This document shows positions 25,111 to 33,796 of a stretch of 64,000 nt of DNA, piece by piece; position 1 is the first letter of the stretch; each line of letters starts with the position of its first letter. The stretch comes from Kribbella sp. NBC_01245 (GTDB lineage: Bacteria; Actinomycetota; Actinomycetes; Propionibacteriales; Kribbellaceae): assembly GCF_036226525.1 (NCBI RefSeq), contig NZ_CP108487.1, forward strand, positions 8,308,001-8,372,000, given 5' to 3'. A model generated the notes under the pieces. The model had not been told where the DNA came from, ran no database searches, and saw nothing but the letters and a program-made list of their open reading frames with translations. The position numbers were made by a program, and so were the translations under genes.

Positions 25111-25134
25111 AACAGGGGTAGTAGCACCCCTGTT
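25111..25134. promoter_or_regulatory. Perfect 9-bp inverted repeat upstream of the desaturase
   Basis: AACAGGGGT (25111-25119), a 6-base spacer, then ACCCCTGTT (25126-25134), 88-111 bp upstream of the desaturase ATG in the kinase/desaturase divergent gap. Candidate operator. Confidence 0.5.
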
Positions 25135-25221
25135 TCTCGCGTCTTCGCCCGCGAGGATTAGGACGTACGCTGGCCGCGGCTGAGAGCCCAGGCCTTCAAA
25201 CCGCTCCGAATCGAGGACCTG

Positions 25222-26340
25222 ATGGCACAGCCGTCTGTCTTGACGAACGCCCCGCCCAAGACTCGCCGCAGTGACTTCTCGCCACTGTTGCGAGAGGTCA
25301 AGGAAGCGGGACTGCTCGAACGGCGCACGGCGGCGTATGTCATCGCGATCAGCATCAACGTGGTCTGTTTCGCCGCCGTCTGCGCGGGTGTGGCCATCCT
25401 CGGCAACAGCTGGTGGACCCTCTTCCTGGCCGTCCCGCTGGCGCTTTTCGCCACCCGTGCGGCCTTTTTCGGCCACGACGCGGGTCATCAGCAGATCAGC
25501 AGCTCGCGCCGCGTGCACGACGTGATCCAGCTGCTGCACGCGAACCTGTTGCTAGGGATGAGCGCCGGCTGGTGGAACGACAAGCACAACCGGCACCACG
25601 CCAACCCGAACCACACCGACAAGGACCCGGATGTCGGCGAGGGGGTCATGGTCTGGACGCTCGAACAGGCCGAGGGCCGCACCGGTTTGCACGGCTGGCT
25701 GTCGCGCAATCAGGCCTGGTTGTTCTTCCCGCTGCTGACGCTGGAGGGCCTGAACCTCAAGGTCGCCGGTGTCCTTTTCCTGTGGCAGCGCCGTAAAACC
25801 GTCGCGGCCCGTCGTGAGCTTGGTCTCATCGCCGCGAACACGATTCTCGCCACCGCCGGCCTGCTGCTGGTGATGTCACCGGGTAAGGCCGCGATCTTCA
25901 TCGTGATCTTCCAGATGCTGTTCGGTCTGCACCTCGGCAGCGTCTTCGCGCCGAACCACAAGGGCATGGAAATGCCCAACCCGGAGGACACCGAGCGCTG
26001 GGGCCACCTCGAGAAGCAGGTGCTGACCTCACGCAACGTCAACGGCGGCCTGGTGGTCGACTGGATGATGGGCGGTCTGAACTACCAGATCGAGCACCAC
26101 CTCTTCCCGAACATGCCGCGCGCCAACCTGCGGTACGCCGTGCCGATGGTTCGGGCGTACTGCGAGAAGGTCGGCGTTCCGTACCGCTCGACCGGTGTTG
26201 TCGACTCGTACGTCGAGGCGCTGCGCTACCTGCACGAGGTCGGCGCGGAGCTGCGCGACGAGCAGGCGCTTTCCCGCGAGGCCGCCAAGGTCGCCGCGGA
26301 GAACGCAGCTGAAGCTTCAAAGGACAAGACCTCGGTCTGA
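25222..26340 (+). CDS. Membrane fatty acid desaturase (front-end/acyl-lipid type)
   Basis: 372 residues from ATG 25222. Three His boxes: FFGHDAGHQQ, NDKHNRHHANPNH and NYQIEHHLFP, binding the di-iron site. Hydrophobic pairs at about 38-80 and 205-245 place it in the membrane. The HxxHH spacing and QIEHH third box are those of the linoleoyl-CoA/delta-6-like bacterial desaturases that act with ferredoxin. Divergent from the kinase/response regulator pair, so probably its target. Confidence 0.92.
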   Translation: MAQPSVLTNAPPKTRRSDFSPLLREVKEAGLLERRTAAYVIAISINVVCFAAVCAGVAILGNSWWTLFLAVPLALFATRAAFFGHDAGHQQISSSRRVHDVIQLLHANLLLGMSAGWWNDKHNRHHANPNHTDKDPDVGEGVMVWTLEQAEGRTGLHGWLSRNQAWLFFPLLTLEGLNLKVAGVLFLWQRRKTVAARRELGLIAANTILATAGLLLVMSPGKAAIFIVIFQMLFGLHLGSVFAPNHKGMEMPNPEDTERWGHLEKQVLTSRNVNGGLVVDWMMGGLNYQIEHHLFPNMPRANLRYAVPMVRAYCEKVGVPYRSTGVVDSYVEALRYLHEVGAELRDEQALSREAAKVAAENAAEASKDKTSV

Positions 26341-26373
26341 GCCTGACGCGCTTAGACGCGCGGAAGCTGGAGC

Positions 26374-26420
26374 GGGCGGCCCCGGGTTCGACTACGGTCG
26401 GATTCGTCTCGGGGCCGCCC
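26374..26420. terminator. Strong hairpin between the desaturase and the M28 peptidase gene
   Basis: GGGCGGCCCCG (26374-26384) and CGGGGCCGCCC (26410-26420) are an 11-bp perfect inverted repeat with a 25-base loop. No U-tract follows, and the stem ends 22 bases before the next ATG, so it could be a terminator or a leader structure of the peptidase mRNA. Confidence 0.5.
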
Positions 26421-26441
26421 GTCCTCATAGGAGTTCCGCCC

Positions 26442-27824
26442 ATGGCTAATCTGTCCCGTCGCAGTCTGCTCGGAGCCGTCGGAGGCACCGTCGCCGCTAC
26501 TGCGATCCCTACCCTTCCCGCCTGGGCCGAGGACGACGTCCGCCCTGGCGCCGTACGGGCTCCTCAGCTCGACAAGTACGACCGGCAGGTCGTACGGGAG
26601 TTGTCGCCGCAGCGGGCCCACCGACACCTGCAGGTGCTGTCCGAGACGATCGGCCCGCGCATCGGCGGTACGGCGAGTGAGAAGCGTGCGGCGGATTACC
26701 TCGAGGACCAGCTCGACCGGTTCGGCTATCAGACCCGGTTGGAGCCGTTCGCGGTAGCCGACAAGTTCACGGCACAACTGGGCGACCCGCGCGGGATGCT
26801 GCCCGACGACCTCTGCTGGCAGACGGGCGCCTCGCCGGGCGCAGCCCACGGTGTGACCGTCACCGGCCCGGCCGTGGATGTCGGCCTCGCGACGGCTCCC
26901 GTCTGGCCGGCCGACGTGACCGGTGCCGTCGTACTGGCGGACGACAACTTCGGCGCCCGGCCCGCCTTCGTTGCCGACGCCGTCGCGCGTGGTGCCGTGG
27001 CGGTCGTGCTGCTGCCCACGGACGCGGTCTTCCCGCGCCGGGCGCAGGCGTTCTCGCCGAGCGGCCTCACCGGCGTACCGATCCCGGTGATCGGTGTCGC
27101 GCAGATCCAGAAGCAGCGGTTGCGCGAGGCCCTCAAGGTCGTCACTTCGTTGCCCTTGGCAATCACCACCACGGCGCACAAGGGCCTGACCTCGCATAAC
27201 GTGATCGGCGAACGTCGTGGGCGAGGTACGGACGCACCGATCGTGATGGTGTGCGCGCACTACGACTCGGTCATCGGCGCGCCCGGAGCGAACGACGACG
27301 GCTCGGGCACGGTCCTCACGCTCGAGGTCGCCCGGGTGCTGGCGTCGTTGCCGACCGAATGCACCCTGCGATTCGCGTTGTGGGGTTCGGAGGAGCAGGG
27401 GCTGATCGGCTCGCGAGCGCACGTGGCCGCGCTGTCCCCGGCGGATCGCGCTCGCCATCGGGCCGTCTTCCAGAACGACATGGTCGCGACCAGCTGGGAC
27501 CCGGCCATCACGTACTGGCTGTTGTCGTTCGACGGCTTGGCCAACGCGGCCACTCTCGGCGTACGGGCGTCGGCGCAACGCCTCGGCTATGAGCCGCAGA
27601 TCGTCGGCCCGGTCCAGCGTGGAGCCAGCGACCACCAGTCGTTCCAGGAGGTGGGTATCGCGGCTGCCAACTTCTCCTGGCGTGGGGAGGCATCACCAGC
27701 GCTGCTGGAACCGCCGTACCACTCGCCGGAGGACACCATCGCGAAGAACGTCAGCTTCGACCGGCTGCAGGTCTCGATGGAGCTGATCGGCACCGCCGCG
27801 TACGCCGCCGCCCGCCGTCGATAG
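26442..27824 (+). CDS. Exported M28-family aminopeptidase (Tat signal)
   Basis: 460 residues from ATG 26442 with AGGAG upstream. Tat signal: LSRRSLLGAVGGTVAATAIP, cleaved after about PAWA. A PA-like insert domain (120-240) precedes the catalytic part. M28 motifs: VMVCAHYDSV (His), GANDDGSGTVL (bridging Asp), WGSEEQGLIGS (Glu general base and ligand), FQNDMVATS (Asp) and PYHSPEDT (His), a complete two-zinc set. Secreted folded and probably removes N-terminal residues from peptides. Short copies of its 3' end follow the stop. Confidence 0.92.
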   Translation: MANLSRRSLLGAVGGTVAATAIPTLPAWAEDDVRPGAVRAPQLDKYDRQVVRELSPQRAHRHLQVLSETIGPRIGGTASEKRAADYLEDQLDRFGYQTRLEPFAVADKFTAQLGDPRGMLPDDLCWQTGASPGAAHGVTVTGPAVDVGLATAPVWPADVTGAVVLADDNFGARPAFVADAVARGAVAVVLLPTDAVFPRRAQAFSPSGLTGVPIPVIGVAQIQKQRLREALKVVTSLPLAITTTAHKGLTSHNVIGERRGRGTDAPIVMVCAHYDSVIGAPGANDDGSGTVLTLEVARVLASLPTECTLRFALWGSEEQGLIGSRAHVAALSPADRARHRAVFQNDMVATSWDPAITYWLLSFDGLANAATLGVRASAQRLGYEPQIVGPVQRGASDHQSFQEVGIAAANFSWRGEASPALLEPPYHSPEDTIAKNVSFDRLQVSMELIGTAAYAAARRR

Positions 27825-27888
27825 GCCGCCTGCCCACCGTCGGTAGGCCCGTGCCCGCCGTCGGTCGGGCCGCTCGCCGTAGGTAGGC
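27810..27888 (+). repeat. Tandem copies of the M28 gene's 3' end
   Basis: GCCCGCCGTCGATAGGCC at 27810-27827 contains the peptidase stop TAG. Similar units follow at 27832, 27853 and 27872 (GCCCACCGTCGGTAGGCC and variants, 19-22 bp apart). They fill the gap before the next gene. Confidence 0.65.
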
Positions 27889-27899
27889 TCGGCGCTGCC

Positions 27900-28196
27900 A
27901 TGCCAAATCGCCGCAAGCCCTCCAAGTGGACGCGTCCGGTCAACGACCGTCCGCTGATGGGTGGGCATCAGGCGCGCGAGGACAAGGCCGACGGCTCGTG
28001 GATGGTCCGCCGCTTGAGCGGTTCGGCGGCGGGCAAGGCGTACCGCTGTCCCGGCTGCGACCAGACGATCGCGCCGGCCGTCCCGCACGTCGTCGTCTGG
28101 CCGGAGAACCCCAGCCTGCTCGGCGCGCTCGGCGGCAGCCAGTCGATGGACGAGCGGCGCCACTGGCATTCGGCCTGCTGGCAACGTCGCCGATGA
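27900..28196 (+). CDS. Small zinc-ribbon-like protein
   Basis: 98 residues from ATG 27900. Basic N-terminus (NRRKPSKWTRPV), then YRCPGCDQ, HVVVWPEN and ERRHWHSACW: CxxC, two His and a further Cys that could bind one zinc. Homologues in Actinobacteria are often labelled 'ATP/GTP-binding protein', but no nucleotide motif is visible. It lies just before, and is likely cotranscribed with, the alpha/beta hydrolase gene. Confidence 0.75.
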   Translation: MPNRRKPSKWTRPVNDRPLMGGHQAREDKADGSWMVRRLSGSAAGKAYRCPGCDQTIAPAVPHVVVWPENPSLLGALGGSQSMDERRHWHSACWQRRR

Positions 28197-28206
28197 AGGG
28201 TTTGTG

Positions 28207-28971
28207 ATGCAGCTCCCCACCACGACGTACGGCGAATCCGGCACCCCGGTCGTCGTACTCCACGGCCTCTTCGGCTCCAGCCGCAACTGGATGACCGCCG
28301 CCCGCCGCCTCGCCGCCGCCGGCCATCGGGTCATCGCGATGGACCTGCGCAACCACGGCACCTCTCCGCACGTTCCGACGATGAGCTATCCCGAAATGGC
28401 CGAGGACGTCGCCGAGACCATCACCACCCTCGGCCTCGGCCCGGTAGCGCTGATCGGCCACTCCATGGGCGGCAAGACCGCGATGCTCACGGCCCTCCAA
28501 ACCCCGGCCCTGGTGGACCGCTTGGTAGTCGTCGACGTCTCCCCGGTCTCCTACCCACCGGCCTTCGTCGGCTACGCGCAGGCGATGCGCGACGCGGACC
28601 TGAGCGCCGTACGCCGCCGCGCCGAAGTCGAAGAGCAATTGGTCGACGCCGTCCCCCTGGCGTCCACCCGCGCCTTCCTCCTGCAAAACCTGGTCATGGA
28701 CGACAACGGCGCCCACTGGCGGCCGAACCTCCCGGTCATCGAATCCGCCATCCCCGCCATCTCCTCCTGGCCCGACGTAACCGGCACCTACGAAGGCCCC
28801 ACCCTCTTCGTCTACGGCGGCAAGTCCGACTACGTCCAGCCCTCCCACCACCCCACCATCCAGTCGTACTTCCCCCGCGCCACCCTCGCCGAAATCCCCG
28901 AAGCCGGCCACTGGGTCCACGCCGAACGCCTAGACGACTTCCTCACCACCGTCACCCCCTTCCTGGCCTAA
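28207..28971 (+). CDS. Alpha/beta hydrolase (YbfF-like esterase)
   Basis: 254 residues from ATG 28207, six bases after GAAGGG; GTG 28204 is the alternative. Serine hydrolase motifs: VVLHGLFGSSRNW (oxyanion), LIGHSMGGKTAM (nucleophile Ser), FVYGGKSDYV (Asp) and EAGHWVHAE (His). The short form and GLFGSSRNW match the YbfF/ABHD11 esterase group that acts on acyl-CoA or short acyl esters. The 3' half is strongly C-rich at third positions. Confidence 0.87.
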   Translation: MQLPTTTYGESGTPVVVLHGLFGSSRNWMTAARRLAAAGHRVIAMDLRNHGTSPHVPTMSYPEMAEDVAETITTLGLGPVALIGHSMGGKTAMLTALQTPALVDRLVVVDVSPVSYPPAFVGYAQAMRDADLSAVRRRAEVEEQLVDAVPLASTRAFLLQNLVMDDNGAHWRPNLPVIESAIPAISSWPDVTGTYEGPTLFVYGGKSDYVQPSHHPTIQSYFPRATLAEIPEAGHWVHAERLDDFLTTVTPFLA

Positions 28972-28990
28972 CCAGCAGGCGGACCCCCAC

Positions 28991-29047
28991 GTCCACACGA
29001 CGGCCGTTCATCCGCCAAAACGCCCCAAACTCGCCCCTCGCGTGGAC
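28991..29047. repeat. Repeat family R4, copy 1 (57-bp hairpin)
   Basis: Same 57-base length and layout as 45805-45861 (shared CCACAC, ACGGCCG, CCTCG, GTGG). The base pair at positions 2/56 is T:A here and C:G in the other copy. The remaining bases of the 190-base gap before the MarR gene hold the MarR operator and no gene. Confidence 0.6.
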
Positions 29048-29109
29048 CTGGCCGCCCGCCGTCAGCTCTACCGCCTGAGGATCTGACTGTCCGAGTCGGC
29101 CTGGTTGCG

Positions 29110-29152
29110 ATTCCATAGCTTGCTATGTAAAACTCATAGCAAGCTATGGAAT
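29110..29152. promoter_or_regulatory. Perfect 18-bp inverted repeat: double operator of the MarR gene
   Basis: ATTCCATAGCTTGCTATG (29110-29127), 7 bases, then CATAGCAAGCTATGGAAT (29135-29152): perfect 18-bp arms. Each arm is itself a near-palindrome (CATAGC-TT-GCTATG and CATAGC-AA-GCTATG), so two MarR dimers could bind. It ends 9 bp before the MarR start codon, fitting autorepression. Confidence 0.75.
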
Positions 29153-29161
29153 TGAGGTCGT

Positions 29162-29614
29162 ATGACTGACGCACTATTTCGCCAGGAGTCGCTGGGCTAT
29201 CAGGTGAACCATCTCGCGCGCTTGCTCGCGCAGGCTCTCGCCGCCCGCATCGCGCCGTACGGCGTTGTCCCCGGCCAGTTCGCCCAGTTGCTCGCGCTCT
29301 TTGAACAAGACGGCCTCACCCAACGCGAGCTGTGTGACCAGGTCCGGATCGAGCAGGCCACCATGGCGAAAACCCTGCAGCGCATGCAGCGCGACGGCCT
29401 GGTCCGCTGCGTACCCGACCCGGACGACAAGCGACGGATCCGGGTGTACCTGACCGATCAGGCCCGAGCGATCGAACACGACCTCACCGCCGCCGCTCGT
29501 TCGGTGAACGCCTCGGCCACCAACGGGCTCACCGCCGCCGAGACCGCCGCCTACCTGAAGCTGACGGCGCGGCTGATCCACAACCTCGAGGCCGAATGGA
29601 GTGAACGCCCATGA
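29162..29614 (+). CDS. MarR-family transcriptional regulator
   Basis: 150 residues from ATG 29162. Winged helix: GQFAQLLALFEQDGLTQREL, IEQATMAKTLQRMQRDGLV (recognition helix) and PDPDDKRRIRVYLTD (wing). It sits directly behind the 18-bp inverted repeat and overlaps the DoxX gene by four bases (ATGA), so it most likely represses its own two-gene operon until a small phenolic or oxidant ligand binds (family knowledge). Confidence 0.92.
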   Translation: MTDALFRQESLGYQVNHLARLLAQALAARIAPYGVVPGQFAQLLALFEQDGLTQRELCDQVRIEQATMAKTLQRMQRDGLVRCVPDPDDKRRIRVYLTDQARAIEHDLTAAARSVNASATNGLTAAETAAYLKLTARLIHNLEAEWSERP

Positions 29615-29988
29615 ACGTCGCCCTCTGGATCATCGCGAGCCTCCTCGCGGTGGTGTTCCTCGCCAACGGTCTGATGAAGCTCGCCCAACCGAAAGAGAAG
29701 CTGGCCGCCTCGAGCCTGACCAGCTGGGCCGAGGACTTCTCTCCCGGCGCCATCAAGGCCATGGGCGCACTGCAACTCGCCGCCGCGATCGGCCTAACCC
29801 TGCCGGCGATCCTCAAGATCGCGCCGATCTTCGTCCCACTCGCAGCACTGGGCCTGGTCGCGATGATGACCGGCGCCGCGATCGTCCACCTCCGTCGCAA
29901 CGAGCCCGCGCGGATAATCCCGAACCTCATCCTGATCGTCCTCGCCGCAATCGTCGTCTGGGGTCGCTTCGGCCCGTACACCTTCTAG
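29611..29988 (+). CDS. DoxX-family membrane protein
   Basis: 125 residues with four hydrophobic helices (3-22, 47-66, 70-95, 100-118). FLANGLMKLAQPKEKL and KAMGALQLAAAIGLTLP are DoxX-like landmarks. DoxX proteins are membrane components linked to redox or thiol stress. Translationally coupled to the MarR gene. Confidence 0.85.
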   Translation: MNVALWIIASLLAVVFLANGLMKLAQPKEKLAASSLTSWAEDFSPGAIKAMGALQLAAAIGLTLPAILKIAPIFVPLAALGLVAMMTGAAIVHLRRNEPARIIPNLILIVLAAIVVWGRFGPYTF

Positions 29989-30006
29989 TGCACGGGCCGC
30001 GGCGCC

Positions 30007-31266
30007 TTAGCTGGCGTCGGCTTTGCGGACCCAGACTTCGCGGATGATGAGGAGGACGGCGGCTGCGGCGGGGATGGCGAGGAGGGCGCCGACTACGCCG
30101 AGGAGGGCGCCGCCCATGAGGGCCGCGATGACGGTTACGGCGCCGGGGATGTCGACGGCTCGGCGCATGATGCGGGGTGCGACGACGTAGTTCTCGATTT
30201 GCTGGTAGATGATGCCGTAGGCCAGGCAGGCTACGCCGATCCACAGGCCGTCGGTGAAGCCGATCAGCGCGACGATCACCGTGCCGATCAGGCCGCCGAC
30301 CATCGGGATGAACGCGCAGAAGACGATCACGATCGCCAGCGCCACGGCGTACTCACGAAGGCCGACGATCTCCAGGAAGATGAAGGCGGAGAAGCCCGCG
30401 ATCACCGCGACCGTGAACTGGCCGCTGACGTAACCGCCGACCCGGCTGAGGATCTCGTCGCCGAGGATCGAGACGCGGGGGCGGCGGGTGGCCGGGACCA
30501 GGCTGTACGCCGCGCGCTTGACCGTCGGCAGGGATGCCAGGAAGTAGAGCGTGAGAACGAGAATGGTGAACGCGGAGAACAAGGCGTTCGCGACCACCTT
30601 GCCAACGCCGAGGATGCCGCCGAACGCCTTCTGCGCCAGCGCCGGATCCTGGATGTACTCCTGGGCCTTCTGGATGAACTGGTATTCGTTGTTGAGGTCG
30701 CGGAGCGTCTTGGACTTCGTCAGCAGATCGAGCCATTCGGGCGCGTTCTTGATCAGGCCGTTGATCTGATCGGTGACGACCGGCACGATCGCCCAGCCGA
30801 CCCCGGTGACCGCCAGCACCACGAGCAGGAACACCACGCCGACCGAAGCCCCGCGCTTGAGGCCGCGGTGCATGAACCACTCGACCAGCGGGTTCAGCCC
30901 GACGGCCAGGAACATCGACACGACCAGCAGGATCAGCACCGAGCTGGCCGCACCGAGCGCGCCTACCAGTCCGATCGCGGTCAGCACGCCGAGGGCGCCG
31001 AAGAAGCCGAAGACGAACGGGTTCGAGTAGTGAATCGGTGGCCCGGGCCGCCCCATTCCCTCGGCCGGGTCCTTTTCGTCGATCAGCAACTCGCTCGCGA
31101 TCGAGGTCGCCTGCTGGCCTTCGCGCCGGGCTTCCAGCGCCGCTGCGCGTGCCTCCACGGCAGCCTCGTGCGCCTCATCAGCGGCTGCCTGGACCTCGGC
31201 GCTCTCGTCCTGATCCTTCGAAGCAGAGGCCTGGTTTTTTGAGTTGTCGCCGCCGGTAGGCGTCAC
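30007..31266 (-). CDS. AI-2E family transporter/permease
   Basis: 419 residues. Residues 1-65 are a charged, Ala/Glu-rich cytosolic lead (AADEAHEAAVEARAAALEAR) not typical of the family. The rest is the AI-2E transporter core with about eight spans (FVFGFFGALGVLTAIGLVGA, VSMFLAVGLNPLVEWFMHRG, FIPMVGGLIGTVIVALIG, and a tail ALLAIPAAAAVLLIIREVWV). Substrate unknown; relatives export signals or ions. Four bases follow the coiled-coil gene, so the two are cotranscribed. Confidence 0.88.
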   Translation of the reverse strand: MTPTGGDNSKNQASASKDQDESAEVQAAADEAHEAAVEARAAALEARREGQQATSIASELLIDEKDPAEGMGRPGPPIHYSNPFVFGFFGALGVLTAIGLVGALGAASSVLILLVVSMFLAVGLNPLVEWFMHRGLKRGASVGVVFLLVVLAVTGVGWAIVPVVTDQINGLIKNAPEWLDLLTKSKTLRDLNNEYQFIQKAQEYIQDPALAQKAFGGILGVGKVVANALFSAFTILVLTLYFLASLPTVKRAAYSLVPATRRPRVSILGDEILSRVGGYVSGQFTVAVIAGFSAFIFLEIVGLREYAVALAIVIVFCAFIPMVGGLIGTVIVALIGFTDGLWIGVACLAYGIIYQQIENYVVAPRIMRRAVDIPGAVTVIAALMGGALLGVVGALLAIPAAAAVLLIIREVWVRKADAS

Positions 31267-31269
31267 GTC

Positions 31270-32388
31270 TTAGTCCTTCGGGCTACTGGTGTCTGGCGGG
31301 GTGGCCGGCGCGCTGTCGGAGCTGACGAGCTGGGTGGTAGCCGAGTCGAGCTCAGCGGCCTGCCTGGCGATGTTAGTGGCGATATCGTTCAACCCGGCGA
31401 TCTGAGCCAGAATCCCATCGCGGCGTTTCGCCAGCCGCTCGGTCTCGCGGGCGCTGATCACCTTGGTCCGGGCAGCCTCCTCGGACGCGGCGGCCAGCTC
31501 GGCCTCCGCCCGGGTGCGCGCCGACGTGAGCAGCTGCTCGGCCTCGCGCCGGGCCCGGGTCAACGTACGCTCGGCCGATTCCTCAGCCTGCTGGCGGATC
31601 TTGGTCGCCTGCCCGGTCGCCTCGGCCACGCGACGCTCCGACTGTTCGGCCGCCTCGCGCATCTGGGTGGTGAGGTTCTCGGTATCGCCCGCGATCTGCG
31701 CGTGCTTGTCGGCGAGCTCCTTGGCCTGCTGCTCGCGCTCGTCGGCCAGCCGCGCCCGCAATGCGGCGGACTCGCGCTGAATCGCCGTACGGATCTTCTC
31801 GGCCTCGTGCAAGGCGCCGTTCTTCAGCGTGCTGGCCTGCTGCTCGGCGGTGAGCCGCAGCTGCTCCGCCTTACGCCGGGCTGCCGCCAGGATCTCGTCG
31901 GCCTCGGTCTCGGCGGTCCGCTTGATCTCCGCCGCGTCACCCTCCGCCGTACGACGCATGCTGTCCATCTCGGTCAGCGCGACGGTCCGGATGTCCTGCG
32001 CCTCCCGCTCACCCGTCGACCGCAGCGCCTGCGCCTCCTTGGTGGCCTGCGCGCGCATCTCGTCGGACTCGCGCTTGGCCTCCTCGAGCGCCTCCTGCGC
32101 CTGGTCCTGCGCAAGCCTCAGGATCTGCGCCGCCCGGTCACCGAGCCCGGCGTACGTCGGATTGGCCGTCGCGTCGAGCTGCCGCTTCGCCTCCTCCAGC
32201 TGCGCGAGCAACGGAGCCTGACCGGTCGACAGCGCTTCGGCCTTCGTCTTGACCTCGGCCAGTTCGGCCTCCAGTCCGCGCACCGCCTCATCCACCGCAT
32301 CCTTGTCGTACCCGCGCCTTCCCACTGGGAAAGTGCCGGCGGCGGACGCCGTCCGATCGAAGAACGGCAAACTCGATTCTTCAGCCAT
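31270..32388 (-). CDS. DivIVA/FilP-like coiled-coil cytoskeletal protein
   Basis: 372 residues from ATG 32388 (GTG 32391 possible). A short N-terminal DivIVA-like motif (FPVGRRGYDKDAVDEAVRGL) leads into ~300 residues of heptad coiled coil, almost only Ala, Glu, Arg, Gln, Lys (for example AEADEILAAARRKAEQLRLT). Proteins of this shape in Actinobacteria act in polar growth or cell-shape scaffolds. A low-complexity Ser/Pro tail ends it. Probably in an operon with the AI-2E-type transporter. Confidence 0.82.
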   Translation of the reverse strand: MAEESSLPFFDRTASAAGTFPVGRRGYDKDAVDEAVRGLEAELAEVKTKAEALSTGQAPLLAQLEEAKRQLDATANPTYAGLGDRAAQILRLAQDQAQEALEEAKRESDEMRAQATKEAQALRSTGEREAQDIRTVALTEMDSMRRTAEGDAAEIKRTAETEADEILAAARRKAEQLRLTAEQQASTLKNGALHEAEKIRTAIQRESAALRARLADEREQQAKELADKHAQIAGDTENLTTQMREAAEQSERRVAEATGQATKIRQQAEESAERTLTRARREAEQLLTSARTRAEAELAAASEEAARTKVISARETERLAKRRDGILAQIAGLNDIATNIARQAAELDSATTQLVSSDSAPATPPDTSSPKD

Positions 32389-32458
32389 CACAGGGACCCT
32401 TCTGAGCGGCTCGGGGGCAAGACCAGACCCACCCTAGAGGTACCGCCCAGGGGCCCCG

Positions 32459-33796
32459 CTAGCGGTCGCGGAAGCGGTTGATCTGCGTGAGGTGCTTGGC
32501 GCGCATCTCGGGGTCGCGAACGCCCAGACCTTCCTCGGGCGCGAGGGCGAGGACGCCGACCTTGCCCTGGTGGAGGTTGCGGTGCACGTCGTACGCGGCT
32601 TGGCCGGTGTCCTCGAGGGAGTACGTCCGGCTGAGGGTCGGGTGGACCATGCCCTTGGCGATCAGGCGGTTGGCCTCCCACGCCTCGCGGTAGTTCGCGA
32701 AGTGGGAGCCGATGATGCGCTTGAGGTTCATCCAGAGGTACCGGTTGTCGTACTCGTGCATGTAACCCGACGTCGACGCGCAGGTGACGATCGTGCCGCC
32801 ACGGCGGGCGACGTACGTCGAGGCGCCGAAGGTCTCGCGGCCCGGGTGCTCGAACACGATGTCCGGGTCGTCCCCACCGGTCAGCTCGCGGATCTTGGCG
32901 CCGAGGCGCTTCCACTCCTTCGGGTCCTGCGTGTGCTCGTCGGACCAGAACTGATAGCCCTCGGCATTCCGGTCGATGATCAGCTCGGCGCCCATCGCCC
33001 GGCACAGCTCGGCCTTTTCGGGGCTGGAGACGACGCAGACCGGGATCGCGCCACCGTTCAGGGCGAACTGCGTTGCGTACGAGCCGAGTCCACCGGAGGC
33101 GCCCCAGACCAGGACGACGTCGCCCTGCTTCATGTTCGCGCCGTTGGCCGAGACGAGCTGGCGGTAGGCGGTCGAGTTCACCAGGCCGGGGCTCGCCGCC
33201 TCTTCCCAGGTGAGGTGGGCGGGTTTCGGCATCAGCTGGTTCGACTTGACCAGGGCGATCTCCGCGAGGCCGCCGAAGTTCGTCTCGAAACCCCAGATCC
33301 GCTGCTCCGAGTCCATCATCGTGTCGTTGTGGCCGTCGGGACTCTCCAGCTCGACCGACAGGCAGTGCGCGACGACCTCGTCGCCGGGCTTCCACGCGTT
33401 CACGCCCGGGCCGGTGCGCAGGACGACGCCCGCGAGGTCCGAGCCGACCACGTGGTACGGCAGATCGTGGCGGGCGGTCAACGGCGAGAGCTTGCCGTAC
33501 CGCTTGAGGAAGGAGAACGTCGAGACCGGCTCGAAGATCGAGGTCCAGACGGTGTTGTAGTTGATCGCGCTCGCCATCACCGCGACCAGGGCTTCACCCG
33601 GCCCGAGCTCGGGCGTCGGTACGTCGTCCAGGTGCAGGCTCTTGCGCGGATCCTTCTCCTTCGCCGGCATGCCTTCGAACATGGTCACGTCCTCGGCATG
33701 CACGGTGATACCGCGATAGTGCTCCGGTACGTCGAGCCGGCCGAAGTCCTCCGCCGGGGTGTCGCCGGCGAGAATCGCTTCGAGGATCTGCTTCAC
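32459..33796 (-). CDS. ccr: Crotonyl-CoA carboxylase/reductase
   Basis: 445 residues from GTG 33796, seven bases after AGGAGG; length is exactly that of the family. MDR fold: ALVAVMASAINYNTVWTSIF, HVVGSDLAGVVLRTG, VLVWGASGGLGSYATQFAL (NADPH), IVTCASTSGYMHEYDNRYLW and GSHFANYREAWEAN, all characteristic of Ccr. It reductively carboxylates crotonyl-CoA to (2S)-ethylmalonyl-CoA, feeding C2 assimilation or polyketide extender supply. Epimerase, thiolase, meaB and mutase genes follow within 8 kb, and ecm is at the window start. Confidence 0.96.
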   Translation of the reverse strand: MKQILEAILAGDTPAEDFGRLDVPEHYRGITVHAEDVTMFEGMPAKEKDPRKSLHLDDVPTPELGPGEALVAVMASAINYNTVWTSIFEPVSTFSFLKRYGKLSPLTARHDLPYHVVGSDLAGVVLRTGPGVNAWKPGDEVVAHCLSVELESPDGHNDTMMDSEQRIWGFETNFGGLAEIALVKSNQLMPKPAHLTWEEAASPGLVNSTAYRQLVSANGANMKQGDVVLVWGASGGLGSYATQFALNGGAIPVCVVSSPEKAELCRAMGAELIIDRNAEGYQFWSDEHTQDPKEWKRLGAKIRELTGGDDPDIVFEHPGRETFGASTYVARRGGTIVTCASTSGYMHEYDNRYLWMNLKRIIGSHFANYREAWEANRLIAKGMVHPTLSRTYSLEDTGQAAYDVHRNLHQGKVGVLALAPEEGLGVRDPEMRAKHLTQINRFRDR

